DNA of 55,993 nucleotides, from positions 1 through 55,993 of the forward strand of contig NZ_JAUOSF010000013.1 in the NCBI RefSeq assembly GCF_030548465.1, read 5' to 3'. A program made the position numbers and the translations under genes. The stretch comes from Tamlana sp. 2_MG-2023. GTDB lineage: Bacteria > Bacteroidota > Bacteroidia > Flavobacteriales > Flavobacteriaceae. The notes under the pieces were generated by a model. It saw nothing but the letters and a program-made list of their open reading frames with translations. It had not been told where the DNA came from and did no database searches. Positions 1 to 13,800 of this stretch are shown here, piece by piece; within the stretch, counting starts at the first letter, position 1; every line of letters starts with the position of its first letter.

Positions 1-1456
1 ACGACTTCAAGAAGAACAAGCAGCATTGGCCTTAGCAGAAGAAGAGCGATTAAGAAAAGCAGAAGAGGCACGTTTAGCAGAAGAGGCTCGAGTTAAGGCG
101 GAACAAGAAGCCGCGGCGTTGGCAGAAGCGGAACGTTTAAGAATAGCAGAAGAAGAGCGATTAGCAGAAGAAAGACGACTTCAAGAAGAACAAGCAGCAT
201 TGGCCTTAGCAGAAGAAGAGCGATTAAGAAAAGCAGAAGAGGCACGTTTAGAAGAAGCGGCAGCGTTGGCCGAAGCGGAACGTTTAAGAATAGTAGAAGA
301 AGAGCGATTAGCAGAAGAAAGACGTCTTCAAGAAGAACAAGCAGCATTGGCTTTAGCAGAAGAAGAGCGATTAAGAAAAGCAGAAGAGGCACGTTTAGCT
401 GAAGAAGCACGAGTTAAGGCGGAACAAGAAGCGGCAGCGTTGGCCGAAGCGGAACGTTTGAGAATAGAAAAAGAAGCTAATCTGATAAGTGAAGCCGAGC
501 GTCTTAAGGTTGAAGAAGCAGCGGCATTAGCAGAAGCAGCTAAACTGAAAGCACAAAAAGAAGAAGACTTAAGAGCTATTGTACCTACTGATGAGGCTAC
601 TAAAATGATGAATGACGTTGCGAGATCGGCATTTGAATCAAGTAAGGAGCAACAAGAGTTAATTGATCAATTGAAGGAAAAAGTTGCTATTAAACAACAG
701 GATTTAGACGATTTAATTGAAGAAAATAATTTAAGCGAACAAGGTATTGTTAAAGCTCCGAAAGCATTTAAAAGTATTTCTGCAGAAAACAGAGAATTGG
801 AGAATTTAACTATGCAAATAGACAATATTGTAGCTGCTCAAAACAATAAGATTAGACGACTAGATAGGATTTATAAAGAGCGATTAAGTGATGTTCCTGA
901 TGTAAACGATGCAACGAATAAATTCTACAAAAGAAAAATTGAAGAGTTAAAAGCACAGCAGGTTGAAGTTTTCAAAATAAGAGAGGGATCCATCTTTAAA
1001 ATTGAAGAATTGAAAGAAGAGATTAAAGAGGAGAGAAAACGTAGAATTAAGCGAGCACTTTATGATAATGATCAAGAAAGGTATCAAAAAGATAGAGCAG
1101 CACTTAATGTTATTAGACAAAATACACCATTAAGTTCTGAACCAATAACAGCAGACGATTTTGATTACGGCGAGGAATTAAGTAATATTCAAATTGTTAA
1201 AGGAGTTAAGAATATCGATGAAGGGTATTATATGGTAGTGGCTGTACATTCTGACATTGATAAAAGAGATGAGTTCCTTAGTAAAGCAGTAGCTGCAGGA
1301 CAAAAGGATATCAATTTCTTCTTTGATGTAAATACTAGTAAATACTATATTTATTATGAAAACTATGACTCTATGAATGATGCTCAAAATGCATTAAACA
1401 AGAAAGGAAATAAATCATTCAATGGTAAGATGTCTATAGTTAAGATAGAAAAGTAG
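1..1456 (+). CDS. Coiled-coil envelope protein with SPOR-like C-terminus (5' end outside window)
   Basis: Only the C-terminal part is present: the frame is open to the left edge (first full codon at base 2) and no credible start lies in the window. The visible first ~190 residues are almost pure Glu/Ala/Arg/Leu coiled coil (motifs like EEERLRKAEEARL) encoded by nearly identical DNA repeats, and a second charged helical stretch runs to about residue 380. The last ~85 residues (GYYMVVAVHSDIDKRDEF, then KYYIYYENY) resemble a SPOR-type peptidoglycan-binding fold. By inference this is a periplasmic or outer-membrane-linked structural protein. It lies just upstream of a SprB/SprF pair, where F. johnsoniae has sprC/sprD, so a SprD-like role is possible, but the N-terminus that would decide is missing. 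A terminator separates it from the adhesin gene. Confidence 0.75.
   Translation, partial: RLQEEQAALALAEEERLRKAEEARLAEEARVKAEQEAAALAEAERLRIAEEERLAEERRLQEEQAALALAEEERLRKAEEARLEEAAALAEAERLRIVEEERLAEERRLQEEQAALALAEEERLRKAEEARLAEEARVKAEQEAAALAEAERLRIEKEANLISEAERLKVEEAAALAEAAKLKAQKEEDLRAIVPTDEATKMMNDVARSAFESSKEQQELIDQLKEKVAIKQQDLDDLIEENNLSEQGIVKAPKAFKSISAENRELENLTMQIDNIVAAQNNKIRRLDRIYKERLSDVPDVNDATNKFYKRKIEELKAQQVEVFKIREGSIFKIEELKEEIKEERKRRIKRALYDNDQERYQKDRAALNVIRQNTPLSSEPITADDFDYGEELSNIQIVKGVKNIDEGYYMVVAVHSDIDKRDEFLSKAVAAGQKDINFFFDVNTSKYYIYYENYDSMNDAQNALNKKGNKSFNGKMSIVKIEK
2..469 (+). repeat. In-frame tandem DNA repeats coding for coiled coil
   Basis: A unit of 174 bp (58 codons, 26-199) is followed by a nearly identical 147-bp copy (200-346) that lacks nine codons, and by a third, incomplete copy (347-469). 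Bases 2-25 match 176-199 exactly, so the tract continues past the left edge. Copies are alike at DNA level, including synonymous positions, which suggests recent duplication or gene conversion. All length differences are multiples of three. Confidence 0.85.
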
Positions 1457-1850
1457 ATTTCTGAAATTGTTAAAGTTTTTGAAAAAACATCGGCTTAAAT
1501 AGTCGATGTTTTTTTGTGAATTATTTAAGGGTTTTTTCTCTTATAATCATATAAAAATTTAAGAGTAATATTTAATAAAACCCAGTATGTAGGATTATTT
1601 CTACTAAAGTTTTCATTATTCCATACTAAAGGTGTTGTTTTATCGATAAAATGCATAATTTTTATAAACTCTATGTTCTGTTCCGAAATATTTTACGATA
1701 TTTATAACGTTAAAAACCGTTAAAAAACCAAAAATACAGTTTAAATACATGTTTCCATGTGCTGGAAGTGCCGTAGAAGCGTGATATAGCTTGGTTTATA
1801 TTGTGTTATTCAGTTGAATAATCTAAGTAAACGCCCCAAACCTAACCAAC
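1457..1850. other. 394-base intergenic region before the giant adhesin gene
   Basis: Apart from the terminator at 1482-1515 this is AT-rich non-coding DNA. It holds a short direct repeat, two copies of CGTTAAAAAAC-like sequence around 1707-1729, and no convincing TTG...TAnnTTTG promoter. The adhesin ATG has no Shine-Dalgarno sequence before it. The adhesin promoter must be somewhere here but I cannot place it. Confidence 0.5.
1482..1515 (+). terminator. Intrinsic terminator after the coiled-coil gene
   Basis: An A-tract plus CATCG (1482-1492) pairs with CGATG plus a T-tract (1504-1515) across an 11-base loop, 25 bases after the stop codon. It should uncouple the partial gene from the adhesin gene. 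Confidence 0.75.
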
Positions 1851-4800
1851 ATGAAAAAAACTACTTTTTCGAAGTTTACACCTTTTTTGTGCGCATTTTT
1901 GTCAATAATGGCAAAACCACTTTTTGTTATAAAAAAATGGAATGTCACATTCGTTTTATTGTTTTTTATGGCTTTAATAGCACAAGAAGCCGCTGGTCAA
2001 GTTGCTGTACCTTTTACAGCACGTGAATTGGCTCCTGGAGAAACAAGCATTCGTGTAAAAGGGGATATTGAGCTAATTGGTAATAGTATTATCAAAGGAA
2101 AAGGAAGTACTTATGACCTTCCTTACAATGGCGGTACCAATAATAATAATGTTGATGCTGAATATATTGATATTGATGGAGATTCTAGTACATTTAGTTC
2201 AAGTTCTGCGGGTTTAAATACGAATATAACTTGTAAACAAATAATTTATGCTGGTTTGTATTGGGCTTCTGCTTACCCTAATGGGGTTGGAGCTGGTACT
2301 GGTTCTTCTTTTGGAGGGACACCTCGAGAAGACGATTGGAATAAAATAAAATTCAAATTACCTACAGGAGGCTATATTGACTTAGAGGCCACTGGAGACG
2401 AAATTATTCTAGATGGTTTAACTGCTGATTATATAACTGAGGAAGGTCCAATAAAAGATGGTCCCATTGTATGTTATAAAAATGTTACAAGTTTATTACA
2501 AGGTTTAACTGATGCTGATGGAACCTATACTGTTGGAAACTTGAGAGCCACTCAAGGGAAAAGAAATGGTGGCTGTGCAGGTGGTTGGACACTTGTAGTA
2601 ATTTACGAGAGTCCAGATTTACCAAGCAAGTTTATTTCAACTTTTGATGGATATGCTGTGGTACAAAGTTCACAAGCTGATATAGATATAAATATTTCTG
2701 GTTTTCAAACTTTACCAAATGGTCTTCCGGTTAATGCCAAGATTGGTGTTGCTTCTTTAGAGGGAGATCTAGGTCTAGGTGGCGATACGTTTCAGTTTAA
2801 AGCAAGTTCAAATTCTAATTTTACACCATTATTTGATGCTTTAAACCCAAATAATAATTTTTTTAACTCTAGGATTACTCGCGAAGGAGTTTATATGACC
2901 GATAGAAACCCAAATAGTGAGAATTCACTAGGTTTTGATATTAAAAATATAATATTACCTAATAATGGAAATGCTGTTCTTCCTAATGATGAAACGGCAG
3001 GAACATTAAAACTTACAACTTCAGGTGATGGTATTGGTCCATTTCTTACAACTTTTGCTGTTGATATTATTGAGCCAAAAGTGGTATTAACTAAAGCCGT
3101 TCAGAATGCGGCAGGCGATGATATTGGAGGAGGCGTTGTAGATTTGGGCGACGAGTTAAAATATGTTATCTCTATTGAGAATATTGGTAATGATGACGCT
3201 CAAGGTTTAACCATTAGAGATGCACTCCCTATTAATATTGATTTCAATTACCCAGGAGATATTGATTTTGTAACGCCAGGAATTACGCATACTTATGATG
3301 CTGCAACAAAAGAAATGGTGTTTACAATACCTGATCATTTAGTTACAAAAAAAGAAGGGCCTACAGATATTGATATTTCAGAAATAATATTTAGTGTAAA
3401 GGTTGTTCAGTCCTGTAATGAGCTTAGTGACGCCTGTTCAAACATTATTAGAAATCAAGCTTTTGCAACATACAGAGGGGTAACAAATAACACATATGAA
3501 ATCACTGAAGAACCTAGTTACGAATTTAACGAAAGTAATAACTGTATATTAGCCCCACAAGCCACTAACTTTTTGGCTGATATTGATCATTGTACTTTTG
3601 AGGAAGATGTTATTTTATGTGGTGAAAGTACTGAGATTACTGCACCTGATGGTTACGACTCTTATTTATGGTCTACAGATCCAAACTTTAATGATAGCAG
3701 TCAAAACTTAGGAACAGGTCAAAGTCTAGATATAACTTCTACAGGTACCTATTACGTTAGAAATACAGCTATAGCTCCTTGTCAATCCACTAATAAACAG
3801 TTCGAAGTAACCTATTTTGGTGGTCTAGTTGGTAATCCAGTTGCTCCTTATGCAGATGAAGTTGTAGAGTGTGGTAATGATGGTTCTCAATTGCCTAATT
3901 TCTATTTGTGTGGTTTAAATGATGTTAGAAATATTCAAACCTCATTAACGAATTACGAAAGTATAATTTGGGAGAAACTTGATGAAACAAGTTGTAATGC
4001 TGTTACACAAGAAAACTGTGCTAACACAGATTCTGCATGTCAATGGAATTTTTTAAGTGCCGGACCTAATTTTGATTTGAAAGAATCTGGAGAATACCGA
4101 TTAACTATTGAGTATGAAGGTGGATGTTTTAATCAATTCTATTTTAATTCTTATACCAATTTATTAAACCCTGATATTGTAACTCAGGACATTATTTGTA
4201 ACACTAAAGGAAATATTACCGTAAATAATATACCTTCTGGTTACGAGTTTAGTTTCGATGGTGGTGCTTACAGTGAAGAAAATAGTTATGAAGTTAGTAC
4301 CCCGGGTATACATAATGTAAAAATTAAGCAAGAGGGAGTTGATGTTAACCCTTGTGTGTTCGAATATAACGTTACTATTGATGAATTTGAACCTCAATTG
4401 GAGGTTACTTCTTTTAATACAACATGTTACGGCGATGTAAATGGTCGTATAAAATTAAGTGTTAATGGTGGGAATAATAATAAATACCGCTATGAGATTA
4501 CCGAAGGCGGTAGTAATAAAGGAGATTCAAATTGGGTTGCAGATAAAACTTTTGAATTTAGCGACCTTACGCCTGGAACTTATGATATTAAAGTTTCACT
4601 AGAAGATGGTTGTATCTTTACAGATACGGTGGACATTATTGCACCAGACGATTTACTTTTAAGTACTTCATCTTCGCCAATTACTTGTGAGAATGGAATA
4701 GTTAGTATTACCGCTTCTGGAGGAGTTCCAGATTATTCTTTTGTTGATTTAAGCGAACCTCATAATATTCAAGATACTGGACTTTTTGAAGTGGATACCC

Positions 4801-7800
4801 CAGGAATCTATAATTATAGAGTTACAGATGCGAACGGTTGTACTGCAGATGTAACAGTAGATGTTAAGCAAATTGCACCTCCAACTTTTACTGTAGCTGG
4901 TACGGATTTAGCATGTTATGGTGATGTTTCTGCACAAATTGAATTCGACGTGACCAATGCTAATGGTTATGCGATTGAATATAGTATTGATAATGGAGCG
5001 AGTTATGCTAGCAATGCAATTTTTCCAAACCTATCTGTAGGGACTTACACAACCAGGATTAAATATTCGTTGAATGGTGTAGAATGTTTAAGTCCAGTGA
5101 CTGACGTTATTATTGATGGACCTGATGATGCTCTAACAGCTTCTGCAGGTGTGTCAGAATTGGCCGGTTGTGGTACTAATGGAGAAGGAACAGTAAGAAT
5201 AACAAACCCGCAAGGGGGAGAGCCTCCATATGAGTATAGTTTTGATAATCAGTCTAGTTGGACCCTTTCAAATAGTGCTGAAGTTTTACCTGGAACTTAC
5301 ACTTTATATATAAGAGATTCGGCGGGCTGTATTTTTACAATGACAGATATAGTTCTTGATCAAGAACCTGAAGCTCCTGTTATTGATGATGATATAAATC
5401 CAGAATACAATTGTGACGGAACAGCCAATGCGACAGTTAATGTGACGAACAACGGAGGTTCTAATTTTGATTACACCTACTTACTTGATGGTGTAGAAAA
5501 CCCGAATACAACCGACCCTACAACGTTCTTAAATGTTCCTGATGGTAATCATACAATAACCGTTCAATACGAATTATTAGATGTTCCTACCTTTAGTAAC
5601 TTGTTATTAGAAACTTTTGGTTCGGGTGATGACACCCAATCGCCTGGTATCAATACAGCTTTTTATTGTTTTGAATATCAGCAAGCACCACCTTATTGTA
5701 AAGGTCAGCAAAACATTCAAGATGGAGATTATTCTGTAACTGCTCACATCGAGTCTCCTTATGGTGACTGGAGCCAACCAGGAGATCATACGTCTAATAA
5801 TGTAGATGTTAAAGGACGATCATTGGTGGTAAATATTGGAGATCAATTACCAGAAGATGATGTACTTTACAAAAAGACTATTAATGATATAATTCCAAAT
5901 CAACCTATTAATTTTGAGCTTTTTGTTTATAACCTGATGCAGAGTCATACCACAAAGTATGATCCGAATTTAACCATTGCTTTAGTGGATGGTTTAGGAA
6001 ATGAAATTTCAAGTTTTGCTACAGGAAATGTACCTAAGTCAGAACAGTGGGAAATTTATCCAAAAACGCCAATAACCTTAAACCCTGGGAATAATACCAC
6101 TTTAGAATTTCTGGTGCGTTCTACGGTTAGACAAACGAATGGTAACGATGTCGCGATAGATGATATTAGAGTGTATCAGTTGCCAAAAAGCTGTATCGAC
6201 GAAGTAGAGTTCCCTATAGTTATAGAAGCTGAAAAAGCATTTAATGCAGATGTTGTTAGTGTTGCTGATGTCACTTGTCATGGCGCTTCCGATGGAATCA
6301 TTACCATTTCTGCAACTAATTTTGATACCACAAACGGTTATCAATATTCTATTGATAATGGAACGACATGGAATACTGTAACCACATCTCCATTTGATAT
6401 TGAAAATTTAGATGATAATGGTGGAACCCCGTACAATGTACAAATACGTTACGATGCCACTTCGTCGGGTTGTGAAGTGTCTATTCCACAAACTATCAGT
6501 ACTCCGGCTGAAATTGTTTTAAATATTGATGCTACACCTATTACTTGTATTAGTAATTCAACAATAACAGCTACAACTACGGGTGGTACGGCCCCATATA
6601 CTTATGATTTAATCGATATTAATACGGCCTCTACAATTGATTCGCAGACGAATGGTATTTTTACTAATGTATTAGAAGGTGATTATACCGTACGTGTAAC
6701 AGACGCCAATAGTTGTACTAGTGATTCTGCAGATATTAATTTATCAGGAGCGACGGCGCCAACAGCGAGTTTGGTTAATGTAAATTACTGCTATGACGCG
6801 ACAAACGGTGCTACTTTAGAAGTATCAGCTTCAAACGGTCAGCCTGGTTACCAGTACAGTATTAATGGAAGTCCTTTTGCTTCTGATAACACTTTTAACA
6901 ACCTAACACCTGGTACTTATACAATAACTGTAAGAGATGCAAATGGATGTGAGGTGACCTTACCAGTAGAAACTATAGAACCTCAGGTTCATGTTCAGAT
7001 TCAATTAGATAAGGTTCTAGATTGTTCACCTGCTCCAGATGCGCGTATTAGCGTGAATATAACTGATGGGTACCCATCATATGAATATTCATATTCTGAT
7101 GATAACGGCCTAACGTATTCAACACCAACTTCTACAGGAAACTCATTTGCATATTTAACAGATCAACCAGGAACCTATATTTTTAGAGTAACCGATGATA
7201 ACGATTGTGAAGCATTTTCTAATGCAGTAATAATAAACCCTATATCAAATCCAACAGCCACAACTGTAGATGTTAAGCCAAGTTGTAATGGAAACGCGAA
7301 TGGTTCGTATGAAATTGTAGCTTCAGGAGGGCAAGCGCCTTATCAATATAGTGTTGATGGTGGAACTACATTTACTTCCAACACGTCATACACAGGTTTA
7401 GCTGATGGCATTTATAATTATATTGTTCGAGATGCTTTAGGTTGTGATTTTAGTGGTTCGGTTACATTAACGGCACCAACGGCATTGGTAGCTACTGCTT
7501 CGGCTACAACCTTAAGTTGTGATTCAAGCAACGCTGAACAAGCAGCCGTAGTAACCATTGATTTACCAACAACAGGAACAGCGCCATATACTTACAGTTT
7601 TAATGCAGGAACCAGTTATAGCAATACGAATACACTTTCGGTTTATGATGATGGAACGGTGCAAACCATAAACTACTCAGTAAAAGATGCGAATGGTTGT
7701 GTTGCTAGTGATTCATTAGATATTAATCCTTTAGATTCACCTACAGATTTAGACTTTGTAGCTTCAGACATTACTTGTAAACCAGGAGAAACATCTTCTG

Positions 7801-10800
7801 AAGTTACAATAACATCAACTGGTGGTGTTGGAACTTTAGTTTATGAGATTTTAAACCCTGCTTCTGCTACAACAAATGTAACAGGAAGAGATACGGGTAT
7901 TTTTACAGGATTAGATTCCGGTACCTATGTGTTTAAAGTGACTGATGATAATGGTTGTTCATATACTGAAGCTTATACAGTGGGTAACGTTACACCAATT
8001 GCACTTATCGCGAGAAAAGATAGCGATGTATTGTGCTTTGGAGATGCTACTGGGGCAATAGAATTAGAAGTGTCAGGTTTTTCAAGCAGTTATAATTATA
8101 CTATCAATGGCGGTTCAGTTATATCTGGAGAAACATCTACTGTAGTTCCATTGGGAACTTTAACAGCAGGTACTTATACTTTTGTAGTTGAAGATGAAAC
8201 TACGGGTTGTACAGATTCAGCTTCTATAACTATTGGTGGACCTACCTCAGCATTGACTATAGATTCAGCAACAGGAACAAATGTATTCTGTACTGATGAT
8301 ACATCTAAAATTACAGTAGTGGCATCAGGAGGAACTCCCAACTATGGTTATGCTGCAGTTGTTAATGGAGCTACTGCACCAACTACTTTTGGAACTAATG
8401 ATGTGGTTACCGTAGACACGAATTCAAATGCTAATCTTGTTTGGGATGTTTATGTTGAAGATCAAAACGGTTGTGTTGAATTCACGACAGTAACACTAAC
8501 TGCAGACCCAACACCTACGGTAAGTATTCCATCCTTACCAACAAATCAATGTTCGGCGACAACAGGCTTTACTTTTGATGCTACAGCAACCGGAACAGCA
8601 CCATTAACCTATAGTATAGATGGTGGGGCGACATATCAATCAAGTCCAACATTTACGATAAATACTCCAGGTACTTATACTGTTCGTGTAAAAGATGCTA
8701 ATGGATGTACGTCTGATAGTGGTGATGTTAATATTTACACGCCTTTAACTGGTAGTGCAAGTTTAGTTAAAGATATTACTTGTGAACTAGGAAATGAAGA
8801 TGCCATTATTGGACTTTCAGTTTCTGATGGAAATCCAAATACAACAGCTCCTTATTATTCTTATGAAGTTTCTACAGATGCAGGATCAACGTATACAGAT
8901 ATTACAGGCTCTATTACAGCTGCTTCAGAGTATAGCACTGGGACTCCAGGAACATACCAATTTAGATATACAGACGCTAACGGATGTCAGTTTGAAACAG
9001 CAGGAATAACTGTGAATGCTACAACGCCTCCAGTAATTGATAGCGTGAGTAACATTCAAACTATAAATTGTAATGGAGAAGAGACCGCTTCGATTGAGAT
9101 AAATCATTCATCAGGCTTTGGAACTGTAGTTTATAATGTATATAACGATACAGAGTCAAGAGATTACGGTACTCAAACTTCTGGTTTAGATGCAGGAGTT
9201 TACACCATTACTATAACAGATGATAAAGGATGTATAGATACTCTAACGCATACTATTAGTGAGCCAGACCCTATTGATTTTAACCTTACTAAAGTTGATA
9301 TTACTTGTGACGCTACTGTAGGTACCGGAGGAACAACTTTAGGTTCTATTTCTGTAGAAAATGTAACAGGAGGTACAGAGAGTTTTGAATATTATATTAC
9401 TAATAATTTTGGAGATGTTATTGCTGGAAATCCATATGGAGCTACTGCTAGAGAAGATCATACTTTTACAATTATAAATTATGGTATTTATACTGTTAAT
9501 GTTGTAGATTCTAATGGTTGTAGTTTATCGAAACAAATTACAATGGCTTCTCCACCTTCAGATTTAGTAATAGATGTAACTTCATTTACTTCAGATTGCT
9601 CTAGTGGTGGTACAGCTGTAGTTGAAGTAGTTTCAACTGTTGGTAGTGGAAGTTATGAGTTTGCTATATTAGAATCAAATATACCTCCTTATTCGAGTAG
9701 TTATTCCCCTTCCGATATAGGAACACCTACTATAAAAACATTTGATAATTTAGTTCCTGGTAGAACTTATACCTTTGTGGTTTATGACACTGTAACAACT
9801 TGTTATTATGTGAAAAATGCAGATACAGCTATTGCTCCTGCATCATCAATGACATCTACGGTGGAACCACACCACGTAACCTGTAAAGGAGAAAGTGATG
9901 GTAGTGTAACATTTACATTAGATGGATATGACAGTTCAACAAGTTCTGTTGATTATCAAATATTTGATGCTACAAATAATGCAGTGGCGGGTGCTACAGG
10001 AGGAAATGTGTCAGTTTCTGGAACACCAGTTACTGTAACAATTCCAAATCCGGGTACATTATCACCGGGAGGTTATCATATTGTCTTTACTGAAAATGGA
10101 ACAGGTTCATTTGATGGTTGTAAATCAGCTTCAGCCGTTTTTGATATTTTTGAATCTGCGATTGAATTAGACCTTACAGCGTCTTCAACAAGAAATGAAA
10201 ACTGTAATGAATTAGGTGTTATTTCCGCAGTAGCTCAAAATGGTACTGCTCCTTATGAGTATATGGTATTAGACCAATCAGCAACTGCACCAGATGCTTC
10301 AACTCCAGGATGGGATGGTGCTTCTACTTATGAGCGTTCAGCCGGAATTTATACAGTATACGTTAAAGATGCATATGGTTGTATTAAAGAAGAAGATGTT
10401 ACGGTTACAAAAGATGCCGAGCCAACAATCAACAACGTTGCGCAACAATGTTTTGATGGAAACTCGTTTGATATAACACTATCAGGTACTACTTTTGATA
10501 CTAATGCAACCTACGCGATAGGTACAGGTGGTGTAGCAGGAGCGTATACCACAAATGATACTTTTTCAATAACCGCTGCAGGAACTTATGATCTTTTTAT
10601 AAAAGATGCTAATGGTTGTGTTGCGAGTACTACTTATGTGGTAGAAACACCACTTGTGTTAGATGCTGTAATTACTAAGGAGTTAGATTGTACAACTAAT
10701 CCTGATGCAGAAATCACATTAACACCAAGCGGAGGGGTTTCTCCTAGTTCATATTCTTATGAAGTTAATTATAATGGTTTAGGTTACTCGTCAATACTTG

Positions 10801-13800
10801 GTACACCATATGCGGCAACCGCACCAGGAACTTATCAATTTAGAATAACAAACGATCAAACGTGTATAGCTGTATCAACAGTAGTGACTGTAGACCCAAT
10901 AGTTTATCCTGTAATAGATTCAGCAATCGCTTCGGAAGTAAGTTGTATTGGAGAATCAGATGCTAGTATTGTGGTAACAGCAAGTTCAGGAGTACCACCT
11001 TATACTTATAGTATAGATAATGGGTTAAATTTCCAAGGTTCAAATGTATTTGATAATTTACCAGCAGGTACTTACGATGTGGTTGTTATGGATAGTAAAA
11101 GCTGTCAATCTACACCAGCAACACAAGTAGTAATAGCAGATCCAACCGCGGTAGTAGCTAGTGCAGTAGTAACTGATGGTCTAGTTTGTGGTCCAGGTAA
11201 TGTAAAACAAAATGCTTTAGTTACTGTTTCAGGAACTGGCGGTACTGGAACTTATAGTTATAGTTTTGATGGCGTAAATTACTCGTCTACTAACACTTAT
11301 AATACTAATTTATCTGGAACTGTTAATTACTGGGTAAAAGATTCAAATGGATGTATCGACGTTAATTCAATAGTTATTGATGATATTACGCCACCAAGTG
11401 ATATGGATTTTACACAATCTACAGTAACCTGTATTGTTCCAAGCAGTATAGTAACGATTACAAGTGTAACACATGGTGTCGCTCCATATACTTATGAAAT
11501 TCTAGCACCAACAGGAGCAATAATATCAAATGGTACTAATAATGTATTTACAGGTTTAGCTCCAGATACTTATGCTTTTAGAGTAACAGATGCAAATGGT
11601 TGTTATTACGATGAAAGTTTCACTGTAGACCCTGCAGTAGATATTAATGTTACTGGAACAGTAGATACTGACGTTGCCTGTTTTGGAGGAAACCAAGGTT
11701 CTGCAACTTTTACAGTTTCAAATGTACCTGCAAGTTCAAGCTATACGGCTATTTTAACTACTGGAGCAGGTACTATTGCTACATCAGGAAATACAGTTAA
11801 TCTAACTGGTTTAATTGCAGGTAACTATACAATCGAGATTACAGATGATACAACAGGTTGTACAGATACTGCAGATTTCGCTATAACTGAACCTACTGAT
11901 TTAACTATTGATAATGTTTCAGCAACTAATGTACACTGTAATAATTATTTTTCTCAATTAACAGTAACAGCCTTAGGCGGTACACCAAGTTATAGTTATG
12001 CAGCTGTAGTTACAGGAGGTACGCCTTCTGCTAGTGATTATTCACTTAATGGAGATGTAATTACTGTTGATACTAATAACGGTACAAATTTAGTTTGGGA
12101 TGTGTATGTTAAAGATGCCAATGATATTTGTATTGAAATGACTACGGTAACTGTTGATGAATATGAAGCACCATCGGTAACTGTTGATGCCAATGCAGTT
12201 TGTTCAATATCAGAGAATGGTTTTGAGTTTACAGCTACAAATACAACAGATCTTGCTTTAGGTTTTGGTCCATTTGAATATTCAATAGGAACCGGTTACC
12301 AATCAAGTCCAACATTTTCAGGCTTAACACCTGGAGACTATACGGTAACAATTAAAGATGGTAACGGTTGTACTGCAGATAGTGGTATTATAACAGTTCA
12401 CCCTGCTATTGACGTTAAACTAGATGTCGTTTCATTACCTACTTGTGGAAACAATGATGGGGAAATATTAGTAACAGGATCTGGAGGTTCAGGTTTAGCA
12501 AATTATAGCTATACTATTAATCCTTCAATAGGAACTTCGCCTACTGTAACAGGATTTACAGGATTAGCAGCTTCAACAACTTATACCGTTACAATTCTAG
12601 ATGGTATAACTGGATGTGAAAAAGATGCGACAATTACTTTAGAAGCTCCAACACCGGTAACATTTACAACTACGTCTACAGAGACAAGTTGTAATGGTGG
12701 AATGGATGGAACTATAACTGTTGACTTACCAGCGACTAATGATAATCCTATTTATACTTATACCTTAGATGATGGTGTTAATACACCAATATCTCAAACT
12801 TCGAATGTATTTTATGGATTAGCTGAAGGAACGTATAATATTACCGTGACTTCTGAAAGAGGTTGTGAATTAACATCACCTCAATATGTTGGTCAACCTG
12901 ATCAAATTGTTGTTCCAGACCCAGCTGTAGTTCAATATGCTTGTAATGTTGGTACAAACACATCTAATTATGCAACTATTACGGTAGCTGAAACAGCTAT
13001 TACTGGTGGTTCAGGAAACTACACGATATTTGAGTTTTATAGAAATAATGCACTTGTTCAACGTTCGACTAGTAATATTTACACGGAGACTGATTTATTA
13101 GGAGGTACCTACTATGTTATGGTGTACGATGATAAAAGTTGTGAAGGAAGATCTATCGATGTCGATATAAATCCGTTTATATCTATTGAAGACTTAACGG
13201 TTAATGTTAATGATGCTATTACATGTACAACTCTTGAAGAAATTACAGTTTCTGTAACGCCTAATGGAGGGACTCCTAATTTAGAATATACAGTGGTTGA
13301 AATTGAATCGGATGGAACCCCTGTTTTTGGAGGATATTCAGAATCAAACACGACAGGTGTTTTTGCAGGAGCAGAAGGACTTCATATTGCAAACTATTTA
13401 GTAACGGTTGAAAATACAGATACAAACTGTATCTTAAGAAAATACCATTATGTAAGCGATCCAAATACTTTCGATTTAACTATTGATAATGTAGTGAATA
13501 TTACTTGTTTTGGTGCTAATGATGGTGCTGTTAATGTTGAGTTCATTGATCTAACACCTACAGATGATTCTGGACCATTTAGTTATGAGGTTACAGATGC
13601 TTTAGGTACCGTAGTATCAAACGGAACAACGCTAAATTCAGGTCCAGAAACACTCTTTGGTTTAGAGTCAGGAACCTATACGATAACGGCTACTTTAGAT
13701 AACAGACCAAATTGTGAGGTTAGTAAAGCCTTTACGATCAATGGTCCTACAACAGCTTTAGCTGCCTTAGCAACGCATACAGATATAACATGTGATTTAG

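Noticed and set aside
93-410. Leucine-rich 105-codon frame on the minus strand
   Set aside because: Complement of the Glu/Ala/Arg coiled-coil repeats; the low-complexity composition explains its openness.
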